From Paramecium pentaurelia (taxonomy: Eukaryota; Ciliophora; Oligohymenophorea; Peniculida; Parameciidae), in contig CAJJDO010000094.1 in assembly GCA_905183005.1 (NCBI GenBank), positions 8,596 through 72,595 of the forward strand: 64,000 nt of DNA, written 5' to 3'. This document shows, piece by piece, positions 37,035 through 48,899 of the stretch (position 1 is the stretch's first letter; each line of letters opens with the position of its first letter). Position numbers and translations under genes: made by a program. The notes beneath the pieces were generated by a model. That model did no database searches. It saw only the letters and a list, made by a program, of their open reading frames with translations, and was not told where the DNA came from.

Positions 37035-37486
37035 TCAAAAAATTATGTAGCATCTGACTATTAAAGCCTTATAAAAATAATGATAAGCTTCAAAAACTAG
37101 TGATGATCCAGCCTTATTGACTTCAAATAAATATTGATTCTTATATAAAGAGAGCACGTCTATCTGTTAGATAGAATAATAATTTATATTTGATTAATCT
37201 GTAAAAGGAATCGATATGTTTGTTAAAGGGTATATATGAATAAGAACTTAATACTCACCTCCTGGCCCAGGTAAACTTGGAAAGTCAAACAGGAAAGATT
37301 CAAGATAAAAAATCTAGAGAATTTTAGTATATTTATCTAAGACTAATAATTAAATAGTCTTAGTTAAAAAAAGGTAGAAAAGAAAGAATGCTATTAAGTT
37401 AACAGAAAAACTAACATCATCCTTAAAAAATTATATGAAAGGTTGGTTTTATATGATCTCAATTAACAGACATAGAACTAAATTAT
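37035..37486 (-). other. Candidate coding segment, hydrophobic, family unknown
   Basis: A 150-codon minus-strand frame ends at TGA 37035-37037. It includes a hydrophobic stretch (NLIAFFLFYLFL), then FDFPSLPGPGGEYQVLIHIY, and an apparent membrane segment near its end. Just past the TGA the same frame continues FLSVGIYFGLLEKRKKK to another TGA, which looks like a membrane anchor with a basic cytosolic tail split by the stop. It may be a broken small membrane protein, possibly linked to the 80-residue frame just downstream. Chance cannot be excluded. Confidence 0.3.
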
Positions 37487-38362
37487 TTCAAATATGTAAC
37501 TTGTTAATACTACTAAATAAATAATTGTGAGGTAGTTTAAAAATAGGACTAATAATCAAAAAAATAATTAATAATTTCTTAATAAAGCAGTTATTTAATG
37601 AGGATTTTATTTTAAGTTTATTATAAGTGATAATAAAGATGATTATTCAATTTTAGGATTTCTATAAATTCAATCTTCACAGCTGATAAATGTGAAATAA
37701 AATACTGTAAATGATTTGCTAATATCTGATTATTAAGTAAATAAGAAATAATAGCATATTTATTAATCTGTGCTTTCTGATTCATTTTTAAAAGAATCTT
37801 TGATTTAATTTTATCTCTTATATAATCAGACTCTTTAAAATTTAATGCATTTTAAATTTTCGTTTTTCAATTTAATACTTAAAGTATGAATCAATTTCAC
37901 TTACCAACACAATCTGGTGATTTATAAAGCATATAAATACAGTTTGTTATCATTGTAGAAATGCTTTTTATGTACCAAATTCCTAATTATTAAAAGATTC
38001 TCATATTTTTTAGCATTAATATTGGTATTAATTAATTAAAAAAAATCATAGCTCACTCGAAAAGTTGTTAAATAATTCCTTCAATTTAGTATTTTCACAG
38101 TTTTCAGAGTAATATCTAACTTTAATTATTTCTAAAAATTGATTTTTGCAAATCTCTATTAAAATTAAATATATCATTAATCAAAAGTAATTTCACATGG
38201 AATGATTTATACTAAATTAATTATTCAGTTTTCTTCAATATATCTAAGATTATTATTATTTCTTCTATTCTTACCCTCATTAGATCAAGTATCATCCAAT
38301 CAAAATCTTATTTTTAAAACAATTAAAAACTAAATTAAAAATTTTTAAGTTTAAAGCAAATT

Positions 38363-38446
38363 TATCGTCAATATTCATAAATTTTAATCACTGCTATTTT
38401 TATGTTGATAATTATTATATTATAAATATAAATAAAAATTCACCTG
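38363..38446. other. Internal eliminated sequence (84 bp), absent from the second copy
   Basis: The left copy reads GCAAATT-TA then this segment then TA-GCGAATATAA. The right copy reads GCAAATT-TA-GCGAATATAA. One TA is left at the junction (near 39495). The ends are TATCGTCA and, on the other strand, TACAGGTG; the second keeps TACAG and the final purine of TAYAGYNR. The segment is AT-rich and intergenic, just upstream of a hydrophobic frame. Confidence 0.85.
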
Positions 38447-38550
38447 TAGCGAATATAAAAAGAACAAAGAAAGAACATTATATTCATATATCATTATTGG
38501 CCTTCTGAAAAAAAGGTCTTATATTTTATTTCAATTATATCCTTAAAAAG

Positions 38551-39060
38551 ATGATGATTTAGAGAATCTATTTAATCATAGCTTCTTCCTATTTGTTCTT
38601 CTTTAACTCCATAAATGCTGTAGATTTAAATTCGAATGGAGCTCATCTATTAATATTCATGTACCCATATTATTATTCACTTGTTTTTAAAAAAGGTCTT
38701 CCTCAAGTATAGTGAAATTTAAGGACAATCTTTGATGATCTGCAAATATATAGAATTCATCAGGTAACATTTCATGTTTCCATTCTATATTTTTGGGTAT
38801 CATCATTTTGTCAATCTATCTTATCATAGTTCCAACCTTTTTATTGGCCCTCTTAATGACTACATCATAATATTAATTGGGATTTATCTTATTTTGGGAT
38901 TAACTATGAGAGGGTTACTTCTCTTTCTTTATTGTAACTCTACTATTTTATCCATAAATCTTTTACTTTTTATTACACTGAGCTTCTTATGCCTTATTTA
39001 TTATTAAGTTCTTTAATACTTTTTATTTCTCATACAAATATTCTTAAAAATTCCAATTTA
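38551..39060 (+). pseudogene. Multi-spanning membrane protein remnant, left copy
   Basis: It begins with a signal-like MMIQRIYLIIASSYLFFF (ATG 38551) and meets TGA after 56 codons. Further on, other frames encode strongly hydrophobic runs such as IIILSIYLIIVPTFLLALL. The frame changes several times. It looks like the relic of a polytopic membrane protein whose family I cannot name. The same sequence is present in the right copy at 39598-40107. Confidence 0.4.
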
Positions 39061-39086
39061 AGATATTTATAGTGGTGTTCCTATAG

Positions 39087-39087
39087 N
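39087..39087. other. Single-N contig joint between duplicated blocks
   Basis: The N separates ...GTGTTCCTATAG (end of the left copy) from AGAAATGCTTTTT (start of the right copy). Confidence 0.9.
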
Positions 39088-40133
39088 AGAAATGCTTTTT
39101 ATGTACCAAATTCCTAATTATTAAAAGATTCTCATATTTTTTAGCATTAATATTGGTATTAATTAATTAAAAAAAATCATAGCTCACTCGAAAAGTTGTT
39201 AAATAATTCCTTCAATTTAGTATTTTCACAGTTTTCAGAGTAATATCTAACTTTAATTATTTCTAAAAATTGATTTTTGCAAATCTCTATTAAAATTAAA
39301 TATATCATTAATCAAAAGTAATTTCACATGGAATGATTTATACTAAATTAATTATTCAGTTTTCTTCAATATATCTAAGATTATTATTATTTCTTCTATT
39401 CTTACCCTCATTAGATCAAGTATCATCCAATCAAAATCTTATTTTTAAAACAATTAAAAACTAAATTAAAAATTTTTAAGTTTAAAGCAAATTTAGCGAA
39501 TATAAAAAGAACAAAGAAAGAACATTATATTCATATATCATTATTGGCCTTCTGAAAAAAAGGTCTTATATTTTATTTCAATTATATCCTTAAAAAGATG
39601 ATGATTTAGAGAATCTATTTAATCATAGCTTCTTCCTATTTGTTCTTCTTTAACTCCATAAATGCTGTAGATTTAAATTCGAATGGAGCTCATCTATTAA
39701 TATTCATGTACCCATATTATTATTCACTTGTTTTTAAAAAAGGTCTTCCTCAAGTATAGTGAAATTTAAGGACAATCTTTGATGATCTGCAAATATATAG
39801 AATTCATCAGGTAACATTTCATGTTTCCATTCTATATTTTTGGGTATCATCATTTTGTCAATCTATCTTATCATAGTTCCAACCTTTTTATTGGCCCTCT
39901 TAATGACTACATCATAATATTAATTGGGATTTATCTTATTTTGGGATTAACTATGAGAGGGTTACTTCTCTTTCTTTATTGTAACTCTACTATTTTATCC
40001 ATAAATCTTTTACTTTTTATTACACTGAGCTTCTTATGCCTTATTTATTATTAAGTTCTTTAATACTTTTTATTTCTCATACAAATATTCTTAAAAATTC
40101 CAATTTAAGATATTTATAGTGGTGTTCCTATAG
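39088..40133. repeat. Second direct duplication, right copy (1046 bp, IES-free)
   Basis: It matches 37957-39086 without the 84-bp insert. It contains the second copy of the hydrophobic remnant (ATG 39598) and continues into unique sequence at 40134. Confidence 0.9.
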
Positions 40134-40218
40134 CTATATCTTTGAAACTTCTTTTTAGTACTATGGTCTCTACTTAACATGGTTCTTTAATCGATGACAT
40201 ATCTTCTCAACTTTACAT

Positions 40219-40300
40219 GAATTGAATAAACTGGATGGTCACAGTAGTTGTGTTAGATCAGCCTGTTTCTCTCCTGATGGAATTATGTTTGATAATAAAA
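40219..40300 (+). pseudogene. WD40 repeat fragment
   Basis: The frame reads ELNKLDGHSSCVRSACFSPDG, close to the blade start that ciliate WD40 repeat proteins repeat many times (LxGHSxxVxSVCFSPDG). The rest of the blade (the GSxDxxIRLWD part) is not found in frame, and stops follow. It is a single-blade relic. Confidence 0.65.
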
Positions 40301-42895
40301 AAATATATGTAAATTAACAAATTAACATATTTTTTATAATAAACAGGAATGAACACGTATGGTTGCTAAAAATTGAATTTAATTCTTTATTCGATTGGAA
40401 ATTAAAGAAGAATATGATAAAATTATAAATTTTATATATGAAAAGTTAATAAAAATATTAAATAGATATTTGATTTTTAATTGTATGAAGCTTTTTATAA
40501 ATAAATTATTAATATTAATAAAATTATATATTTCAATATCACTGAGAGTAGGCAATTATAGCTCCCTCAATTAGATATTATCTTCGCGGATATTTTAATT
40601 TCACTTATACTCTTGAACTAATATTTTCCTTGATATCTAAGGTTCATTATAAAAAACTGTGTAAAATTTTCTAATCATGCTACTTAAAAATTACATCAAT
40701 TATTCAAAATAAAATTAACCTATAAATTTTATAAAATGATTCTTAAAAATAGTAAGGCGATAAATGACTAATTAAAATTATATTTAGGATATTTTTGAAA
40801 CAAGAAAGATCATATAATTTGAAAATCAAATATATTTATATTATTCAAACAAATGTAATGGAAAAATATCAGATTATAATTTTATTTATTGAAGATTAAT
40901 TTTCACATTAAAAATTGAAGAGGATAATTTTATATTTTATAGATAATGTTAAACAAAATTAAGCAATTAATCAACCTTCTTTTATTTTATCAAAGTATAT
41001 TTTCAAAAGCGATAATGTTTTGCACCAAAGTCTTGATTTGAACGTATAGAACAACAATTATTAAATGCAAAGTTTTGCAGAACCTCCTATTCTCATAGAC
41101 TAAGTAATATTAATAATCTATGTATCAAGTTATCTGCCTTTTGGAAGATATATTTCATTAACTACTAAAGAAAGTATAGAAGTTCAAGTACAAAAAAGAC
41201 AACCATTTTTTCAACTATTATTTATTCTAGTAATTTTAAAATAACGTAAAGTTGAAACTTAGTCAAATAATTTACTTTTAAAGAATAATATACATAATGT
41301 TTTTTGAATTAATGAAAAGTTGTAAATTAGATATTGCATCTAAGAACTTATTTAGTGAATAAATATTATTAAAATAACTAATGGAGATTAAACTCTTTGG
41401 AAGATATTAAAATTTGTAAAATCTATGTAATAATTTATAATTTTTTGCTTACTGAGACCCTAATCAGAATTAATTAAAGTAAGAATATTTGAAGATTATG
41501 GTGACACATCTAAGTAGGTGTAAATTTTAATTGTAGAATTGCTGGTTATCTCAGAATACTAGAATATAGGTTACTCAATTCACCTTTATAATTTAAATAG
41601 GTTATGCTATCTGATTTCAAATTCTTCAAAAATTAAAATGAGAGGTAATTAAAATATGTCATAGTATATCATCCTAAAAACTTCTTTTAACAATTTGAAT
41701 CTATTCTTAATGAGACTAGAGAAAAATTCTCTTTACAAAATTTTAGTGTTTTCAAAATTATATATTTAACATGATGGAAGGAACAAATTAATAAAAATAT
41801 TTTTCTCCTGTTAAGAAAAAAATAGCAAATCGATAAAATATAATTGTTTAAATAAATTAAAAATCTCTATTTTTTACATAATATAAGAAAGCAAAATTAT
41901 ACGGTGAATGCGTAATAATAATTGTTTTAATTTATTTACTAAGGTCTTTAAAGTAATCATCAGCAGCAAGTGATTATTTCCAAAAGGCATTGCAGATTGA
42001 ACTAAAAAAGTAGATTTAATACTAATATAAAAGTATTCTATAAATTCTATCTTTGTGGTAAGGTTATAAGAACTCCAAAAATAAGATCAAACATTATTTA
42101 ATAAAAAAATCTAATTTATTTAAGATGAGGCATGTGCTTAAACCCTATTGAAATTGTACTAAAATTTTAAACGATGAAAAATTATGTGTAGGCTTAGAAG
42201 TTTTAGATAAAATTCTTTAATGTTAACCAGGTAATGTGAATCAGGTTCTAAAAAAAATTATTTTCATATAATTTTAGATATTTGTTCACTATCATAAATT
42301 TCCTAATAAAATGATACAATCCTTAAATATATAGGGTAGTTTATGATACAATCTTAATAAGTTTGAAATATTAAAGATAATAAAAAATTTGATAAACATT
42401 TTTATTTTTCGTTAATCACTAAGTAAATCACCAATGTCAAACAAAGTTTTAAATTTATAAATTTTTTTAGTCATTTGTTTCAAGAGAAATTTAAATTTTA
42501 TTTATCACAATGAAGAATAAGTTATAGGATTCTTAAATAACAAATGGTTATAAGATTATTAGATTTAATTCAATTTTTTTAAGTTTTAATATAATATTGA
42601 AGTTCTGTTTGAGCTAGTGTTTCATCTCATTTAATAAAAGATACTTAATTTTAATATTTTGTTATTTTTATTAAGAAAAAGAGTAAAAAGAGTTTGAATT
42701 TTTTTATGTCCAAATCAACCCATATATGAATTCCAAGTTCAATTACACTTTAAATCGAATGTTTTAATATCTCAATAAAATAAATTTAATAATTCATTTA
42801 TTCAAAATACATTAATTCTTTCTTATCCATATAAATATATAAATTGTGTATTTCACCAAAAATATTATTGCATTAATTCATTAATAATTATTTTA
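40301..42895. other. Long AT-rich region, no gene recognised
   Basis: About 2.6 kb with no recognisable protein on either strand. The promoter of the downstream cysteine-rich gene should lie at its right end, but no motif is evident. Confidence 0.5.
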
Positions 42896-45800
42896 ATGAT
42901 GAGTGTTTCAATAATCTTCATCCTTATTGCTTTAATTGATGTTACGAATTAATAATGGAAAATTTTATACGCATACTTTATCGATGATTTTGATTGTAGG
43001 GAATTTTATATTCCATCCACTTTTAAATGTGCAAATTATATAACTTGCACTAATTATCTAACAAAATTAATTACTCTAAATAGTACATATCCTTCAGCAG
43101 AATATTATTATAATCTAATGCTTTAAAACGGGTATTATTTTTCTGTGGATTTATATTTTCAAGGTACATGGTCATCTGAAACTGTTACTATTAATTTAGG
43201 CTCATTTTAGTATACATATCGATACACTTCTCCTAACAATTATGTAATTAATACTGGATTTTGTGATGAAATTGCTTATTAAGTTAAAATTGTTAAATTT
43301 AAAATGGAAATCCCAAATCCAGTTTATGGTAAGTTTTAGCTTACATCATCAAATAAAAATGATGGATAAGTTTCAATTAGACATATGATTGTTTCAGCTT
43401 TGAAATGTTACCCTTCTTGTAAATAGTGCACAGGACTAAAATTTAATTAATGTATAAGTTGTTTTTATGGATTACCTACAAACAATATTTGTCCATCCTG
43501 CCCAGATAATTAATATTATATAAAAGATTAAGGATGCAGAAATATTTGTGATATTCTTGTTCCATTATATACTAATGGATTTTGTTAATCTTATCCAGTT
43601 TATTTATTTGAAGATGAGTTAGCGAGGCATGAGTAAATTTAATGGTTTATTATATATGACCAGTTACATGTAGATACATCTCCAACAATAATAAATGGTG
43701 GTTTTTACGGGATTTTTAAGTTTAATTCTGGTATATATAGATATTACAAATCATTATCTACTTACTCTGATTCAATTTATTTAGTTGGGTTTAAAATTAC
43801 AGTTGTAACTTTAAATAATATTCCCCTTAATTGTGGAATATAGTTTTTGATTAATAATACTTATTTTGCTTCAATTTTTAGAAATGTATCAGGAATTTAA
43901 ACACATAATATTAAAATCTATTTAAATAAATAGGACAGATCATATTTAAATTATCCTTCAAATACAATTTATGAATTAATTACATATGTTGACCTTCCTA
44001 AATAACCATTTCTTTTTTCAGCAATAGGAAATTATACGTAAATATTAACATATTTTAAATTAGTGATAATACAGCAGGATGGGGATTGTATTCAGTTTCT
44101 TTTACATCAGGATTTTTTCCATAAGGCTGTTATTTGTGTGAAGTATCATTGAAATGTAAGATTTGTTAACCAGGATACTATATGTATAAAAATAATACAT
44201 GCATTAGAAACTGTCTAGAACGATATTAAAAATTAAATGGTTCTTAATGTTTTGATTTTGATGATGAAACACCTTGTATCAATTCTATATATATTTAGAC
44301 TCTTAATATTTAGCTTAAGACTTTCTAGATGAAGCACACGATCCTGAATAATACACAAAATACACACTAATCTCTTAAAATGGGACAAATTTTTTAAAGG
44401 GATCTGATATATATTATACATATATAGAGTTTAATTGGAGTTCGAATTTTAATAGAATTTTTGGAGGGCCTTTGATATGGGCTTAAGCTAAATTTTAAAG
44501 AATTCATAATGTAGAATACCCCCATCATGGGATTACCATCGCATTTTTATACTTTATGGACCAGAATTTCCTTCAAATGGTTAATTCATTTATATAATTG
44601 ACAACAATCCACCAGTTGCTAAATAAAACTAAAATTTTACTGATTCATATTCTTTTAGTGGGATAAAATATGACAGAGTATATGAAAGAATAAACCACAA
44701 TACAAATACATTAACAATAAGTTGGGAATGCTTTGGACCAAATAATGAACCAATTAAAGCTTATTGTGGATTTTATAATTATTATGTCGCTGTTCATAAA
44801 TGCTAACCTTATTGTTTATAATGCTCAAATGAAACTACATGTACATAATGGAGTAGTGATTATGATGCAAATATTATAAAATTTTCACAAGAAGAGTGTT
44901 AAATTAATTAATATTATGATATAGATAATTATAGGTGTTTGGATTGTCCAATATCTTGTTTAAAATGTACATCTAAAATAGATTGTTAAACATGCTAATC
45001 TACTTATACATAAACTAAATTAGGATGTATTTGTAAATTGAATCAATATGAAGATTCAAATCAATGTTTTGATTGTCCAATTGAATGTAATTAATGTTAA
45101 AGTTCAAACAATTGTATAGAATGTTTAGTTACAAATAATAGAAAATTGTAAAATCAATAATGTATTTGTATTGATGGATATTATCCAATTTTAGAGAATC
45201 CTTAATGTCAAAGATGTCATTAATTTTGTAACACTTGTACTGGCCTACTTCTGATGATTGTTTAACTTGTAATAATATTGGTAATATTGAAATTGTTGGA
45301 TCAACATGCAGATGTCCATCAGGATTATTTTATAATGCAGTGTCTAAATCATGTTCTTAGTGCCATTCATCCTGTTAAACTTGTTTTCAAGGAACATTTG
45401 ATAGTTGTTTAAGTTGTGATACATCTTTAAATAGAATATTAAAAGGATTATAATGTGTATGTTCCCCTGGCTATTATGAATTAAATAGTATTTGTACAAG
45501 TATTTAGATTATTATTAATTTTAGATTGCCCAGATATAGAAGATATTTTATTAAGTACATGTTATAAATTATGCACTAATAATTAATAATTATGGCATAC
45601 AATTACTTGTAATTCTTGTGATGAAGGATTTCATTTAATTTATGGAGAATGTTAACCTATTTGTGGAGATCTATAAATATACGGATATGAATAATGTGAA
45701 GATAATAATACTCTTTTCGATGATTTATGCTTTAATTGTTAATTTTAATGTCCAGCTCATTGTCTAACTTGTGATGAGTCAACTACTTTACCTTGTCCTG

Positions 45801-47506
45801 ATGTTTGTGGAGATGGAATGATTACTGGAATGGAAGAATGTGAAGACGGAAACACTATATAATATGATGGATGCTTTGATTGTAAATTTTAATGTTAACT
45901 TTAATGTACAAAATGCATTAAAGGATAATGTTTTGAATGTAATACTGGTGGTTGGTATGTTGATCCGACAGTTTAACCTTGGATATGTAAAGAAAGATGT
46001 GGAGATTAATTAATAGTTGGATAAGAATAATGTGATGATGGAAATTAAGATGATACAGATGGATGCAAAAATTGTAAATATTTCTGTAGAATTGGATGTT
46101 CTTCTTGCAATTATAATACTAATAAATCTTTAAGTTGTGAATTACCTGGATTTTTTCCACAATATTTTTATTGCAAAAATTATTGTGGAGATGGGTTTGT
46201 TGTAAAAGATCCATATGGATTCTATTCTGAAGAATGTGATGATGGAAATAACACTAATTCTGATGGGTGCAATAACTATTGTCGATTTTAGTGTTAGCCA
46301 TAATCAATTTGCATAAATTGTGTAAATAATCGATGTGAATAATGTGCTCCTCACTATTTGCTCTCTGATTCCAAAATATGTATTCCAATATGTGGAGATT
46401 AAATAATAGTACCTTATGAACAATGTGAAGTTCCATTTATATTACCCTATAAGGGTTGTTAGAATTGCTAAGCAAAATGTTAATCCTCATGCATTACTTG
46501 TGATAATACTGGACTAGGTTGCAAAGCTTGTAAGAATGATTACAATAGAATCGATAATTTATGTTATTCAATTTGTGGAGATAAAATAGTTACAGAAGAT
46601 GAAGAATGTGATGATGGGAATTTAAAATTTGGTGATGGTTGTCATTAATGTTCTTTTAGTTGTCCTGTTTTTTGTTCAGATTGTCGCAAGGGTGTTTGTT
46701 ATGATTGTCATGAAGGTTATTATTTACTTAAGTATTCCTGCTTTAAAATTTATGATTACTATCCTGATCCAAGATGTAATTCTTAATGTTTGAGCTGTAG
46801 TATCGGAGGACATGGTTGTTCAGTATGTTAAAGTGGATTTTAAAATATTAATGGTACTTGTACACCTATTTGTGGAGATAAATTAGTTGTTGCAGATGAA
46901 TAATGTGATGATGGTAATATAATATTTGAGGATGGATGTCATGTATGTTCAAAACCTTGTTCTTGTTCGTATTGCTTTGAGGGTATCTGTTTTAGTTGCC
47001 CAGATAATCATTTCTTATTTAAGAATTAATGTTTTAACTTAGTAGAGTAGGCTAATTTTAAGGAAACTACTAATTTTTAATTCTCAGACTTAAGCATTAT
47101 TTAAACATTCAAAGATAAATCTACTTAAACTAGTAGAATTCACCTAAAAATTGACCAATTTGAAAAATAAGTGTATAATCAAGTTGGTCAATATATAGAA
47201 ATCATGGATAAAGATTATTCATATATAAATATTTAAATCATTTTCCAATGCTCTTAGAATAAGAAAGTTAAAAGTCAATTTAGTATATCGAATTATGAGA
47301 ATGGAACTAATAATTAAGAAAATCTATGGTTAAATCAATGCCATTAAACAGTTGATCATACAATAACATATTCTTTTAGGTTAGAAAAAGTAGTTTTGAA
47401 AGATGAAATTATGTTAATTTAAATTTCTGAAGATGAGTTGATATTATCAATTCTATTTATACGGTCTCCATAGAAACTGTTATAAATCACATTGGTTGAT
47501 ATTTGA
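42896..47506 (+). CDS. Large cysteine-rich extracellular protein with DUF4215-like repeats; two one-base frame breaks
   Basis: ATG 42896 starts a signal peptide (MMSVSIIFILIALIDV). Introns of 26, 23 and 25 nt lie at 44038-44063, 44276-44298 and 45500-45524. Residues 20-390 are a beta-rich region with a small Cys cluster (CYPSCKQC). Then come an FGGPLIWAQAKF segment, CxxC repeats, and from about residue 895 seven repeats of the type CGD...ECDDGN...DGCxxC, ending about 1345. The tail to TGA 47504-47506 has no membrane segment, so the protein is secreted or lost its anchor. Frame breaks lie at a T5 run (44543-44547) and at 45243. Each is one base short, and the total length becomes a whole number of codons (1513) only with two bases added. 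With three good introns and intact cysteines, it may be a live gene with base-calling deficits or a young pseudogene. The function of the family is unknown. Confidence 0.82.
44038..44063 (+). other. 26-nt intron 1 of the large cysteine-rich gene
   Basis: GTAAAT...AATTAG. Removal joins GNYT to DNTAGWG in frame. A 22-nt intron occupies the same place in the paralogue at 5684-8444. Confidence 0.85.
44276..44298 (+). other. 23-nt intron 2 of the large cysteine-rich gene
   Basis: GTATCA...ATTTAG. Removal joins DETP to YSQYLAQDF in frame. Confidence 0.82.
45500..45524 (+). other. 25-nt intron 3 of the large cysteine-rich gene
   Basis: GTATTT...TTTTAG. Removal joins NSICT to NCPDIEDI, restoring cysteine spacing and frame. 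Confidence 0.85.
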
Positions 47507-48899
47507 TGAATTATAATCATAATCAACATAAATTAAAATATGCAATATTTAATTTATTTATATATATAAAAAATTATAATAAATTTTAAAAGTTAGATAG
47601 AGTCATATATTTAGATAAAGTTTAGAAATAGAATTTCATGAAAATCTTGAAACTAAATAATAGAAAAAGAAAATGTTAATCTTTGATAATATAAATATCG
47701 TTTCAAAATTAGATATTGAGCAATTTGGATATAAAATAAATTCACTTTTTGTTGAATCAATTTTATAAAAGTACCATCTTGTACTCAAAGTCTTTATAAA
47801 TATATATTTCATTTTTAGCATAAGCACACTAAAATTTGATAGATTAATTACCCTTTTAGTATATAACTACATTTAAAATACTCATCTTAGAATTTATTTT
47901 TTTTATTCTCCTCATTGCAAATACTTTGGCATTAAATAGAAATCTCTCATAAAAATTAAAATTTCATTTCTTCTCTTTCTTAATTTTACCAGTATATCTA
48001 ATCGGGGTAAAAAAAAGTATGATTTCTGAATCATCCTTATTTTGCAAAAATACAATCATGAATAATAATCTAATTCGCAATATAATAGGATTTATTTTAT
48101 ATAGAATTCTTTTATATATGATAGAGTTCTATTTAATACAAAAATTCTAAGATTCAATCCATAATCTCAAGGAAAGATTTTCGAGTTAAATTAAAATCTT
48201 ATATTAAGTCTAATTCTATAATCTATGTCGTATGAACTATCACATAGTCTAAAATAAGACAATAATTATTTTTCTAAGTGAGTGTTAGATTCAATAACTC
48301 CTTTCAATAATCTGTAGTATTCACTTGATTTTATTAAATATCAATTTTTATTAATTTAAAATTCCATCACAAAGATAACAGTCTATTAGAGTATCTTATT
48401 GTTTGCTCAACAATAAATTGAAATTTTTTGAGCTCTTAATAATTATATGATATTCACAATCTTTAAAGATCAGATTATCACTTAAATAAAATTTTAATAA
48501 AATTAAATAAATTAAAAACTATTCTAGAAATTACTATATTTACTATATTTCAAAAATATAAGATTGATAGTAAGCTTATTGTAATGAGGAAGAACAAATA
48601 TTGTATTGATTGCGTTATTTTGCAGTTCAAAATGTTGAAAATTTCTTCCATATTTATTGATTAAAATTAATATACAAAATTTTATTTCCAAATAGAAATA
48701 TCATAGGAGTACTATTGTAACCAAGACCTAATTGATCAAAAATTTTTATCAAAAGTGCTCTACTCCTTTGAAATTACTTAAAAATAAAGATTATTTGAGT
48801 AATTTCCTACTTTTTTTTGTTTTGAAAAATCTAAGTCACATGTTGTAGTCATCAAAAGCATGTATTTCTCATATAAATGATTATTATAGTAAGAAGTTG
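47507..48899. other. AT-rich region with one weak coding piece
   Basis: At about 47624-47880 (+) a frame reads EFHENLETKQQKKKMLIFDN and continues with a hydrophobic part. It might be a relic of the tail of a neighbouring membrane protein but has no recognisable domain. The rest shows no coding signal. Confidence 0.35.

Larger units (their letters stand above)
37957..39086. repeat. Second direct duplication, left copy (1130 bp, IES-containing)
   Basis: It is repeated after the single N at 39087 as 39088-40133. By eye the copies are identical except for an 84-bp TA-bounded insert at 38363-38446 in this copy. As at 19731, the left copy stops at the N and the right copy runs on into new sequence, indicating unmerged overlapping contig ends. 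Confidence 0.9.

Noticed and set aside
38774..40054. Two identical 77-residue hydrophobic proteins
   Set aside because: They are one sequence seen twice through the assembly duplication. The frame has no support from splice sites or a family, and other frames of the same DNA are equally hydrophobic.
46254..46436. Minus-strand 60-residue frame
   Set aside because: It is antisense to the DUF4215-like repeats of the cysteine-rich gene.
43400..47000. Toxin or protease inhibitor identity for the cysteine-rich proteins
   Set aside because: The cysteine spacing is that of ciliate furin/GFR-like and DUF4215-like repeats, with no toxin signature or catalytic motif.
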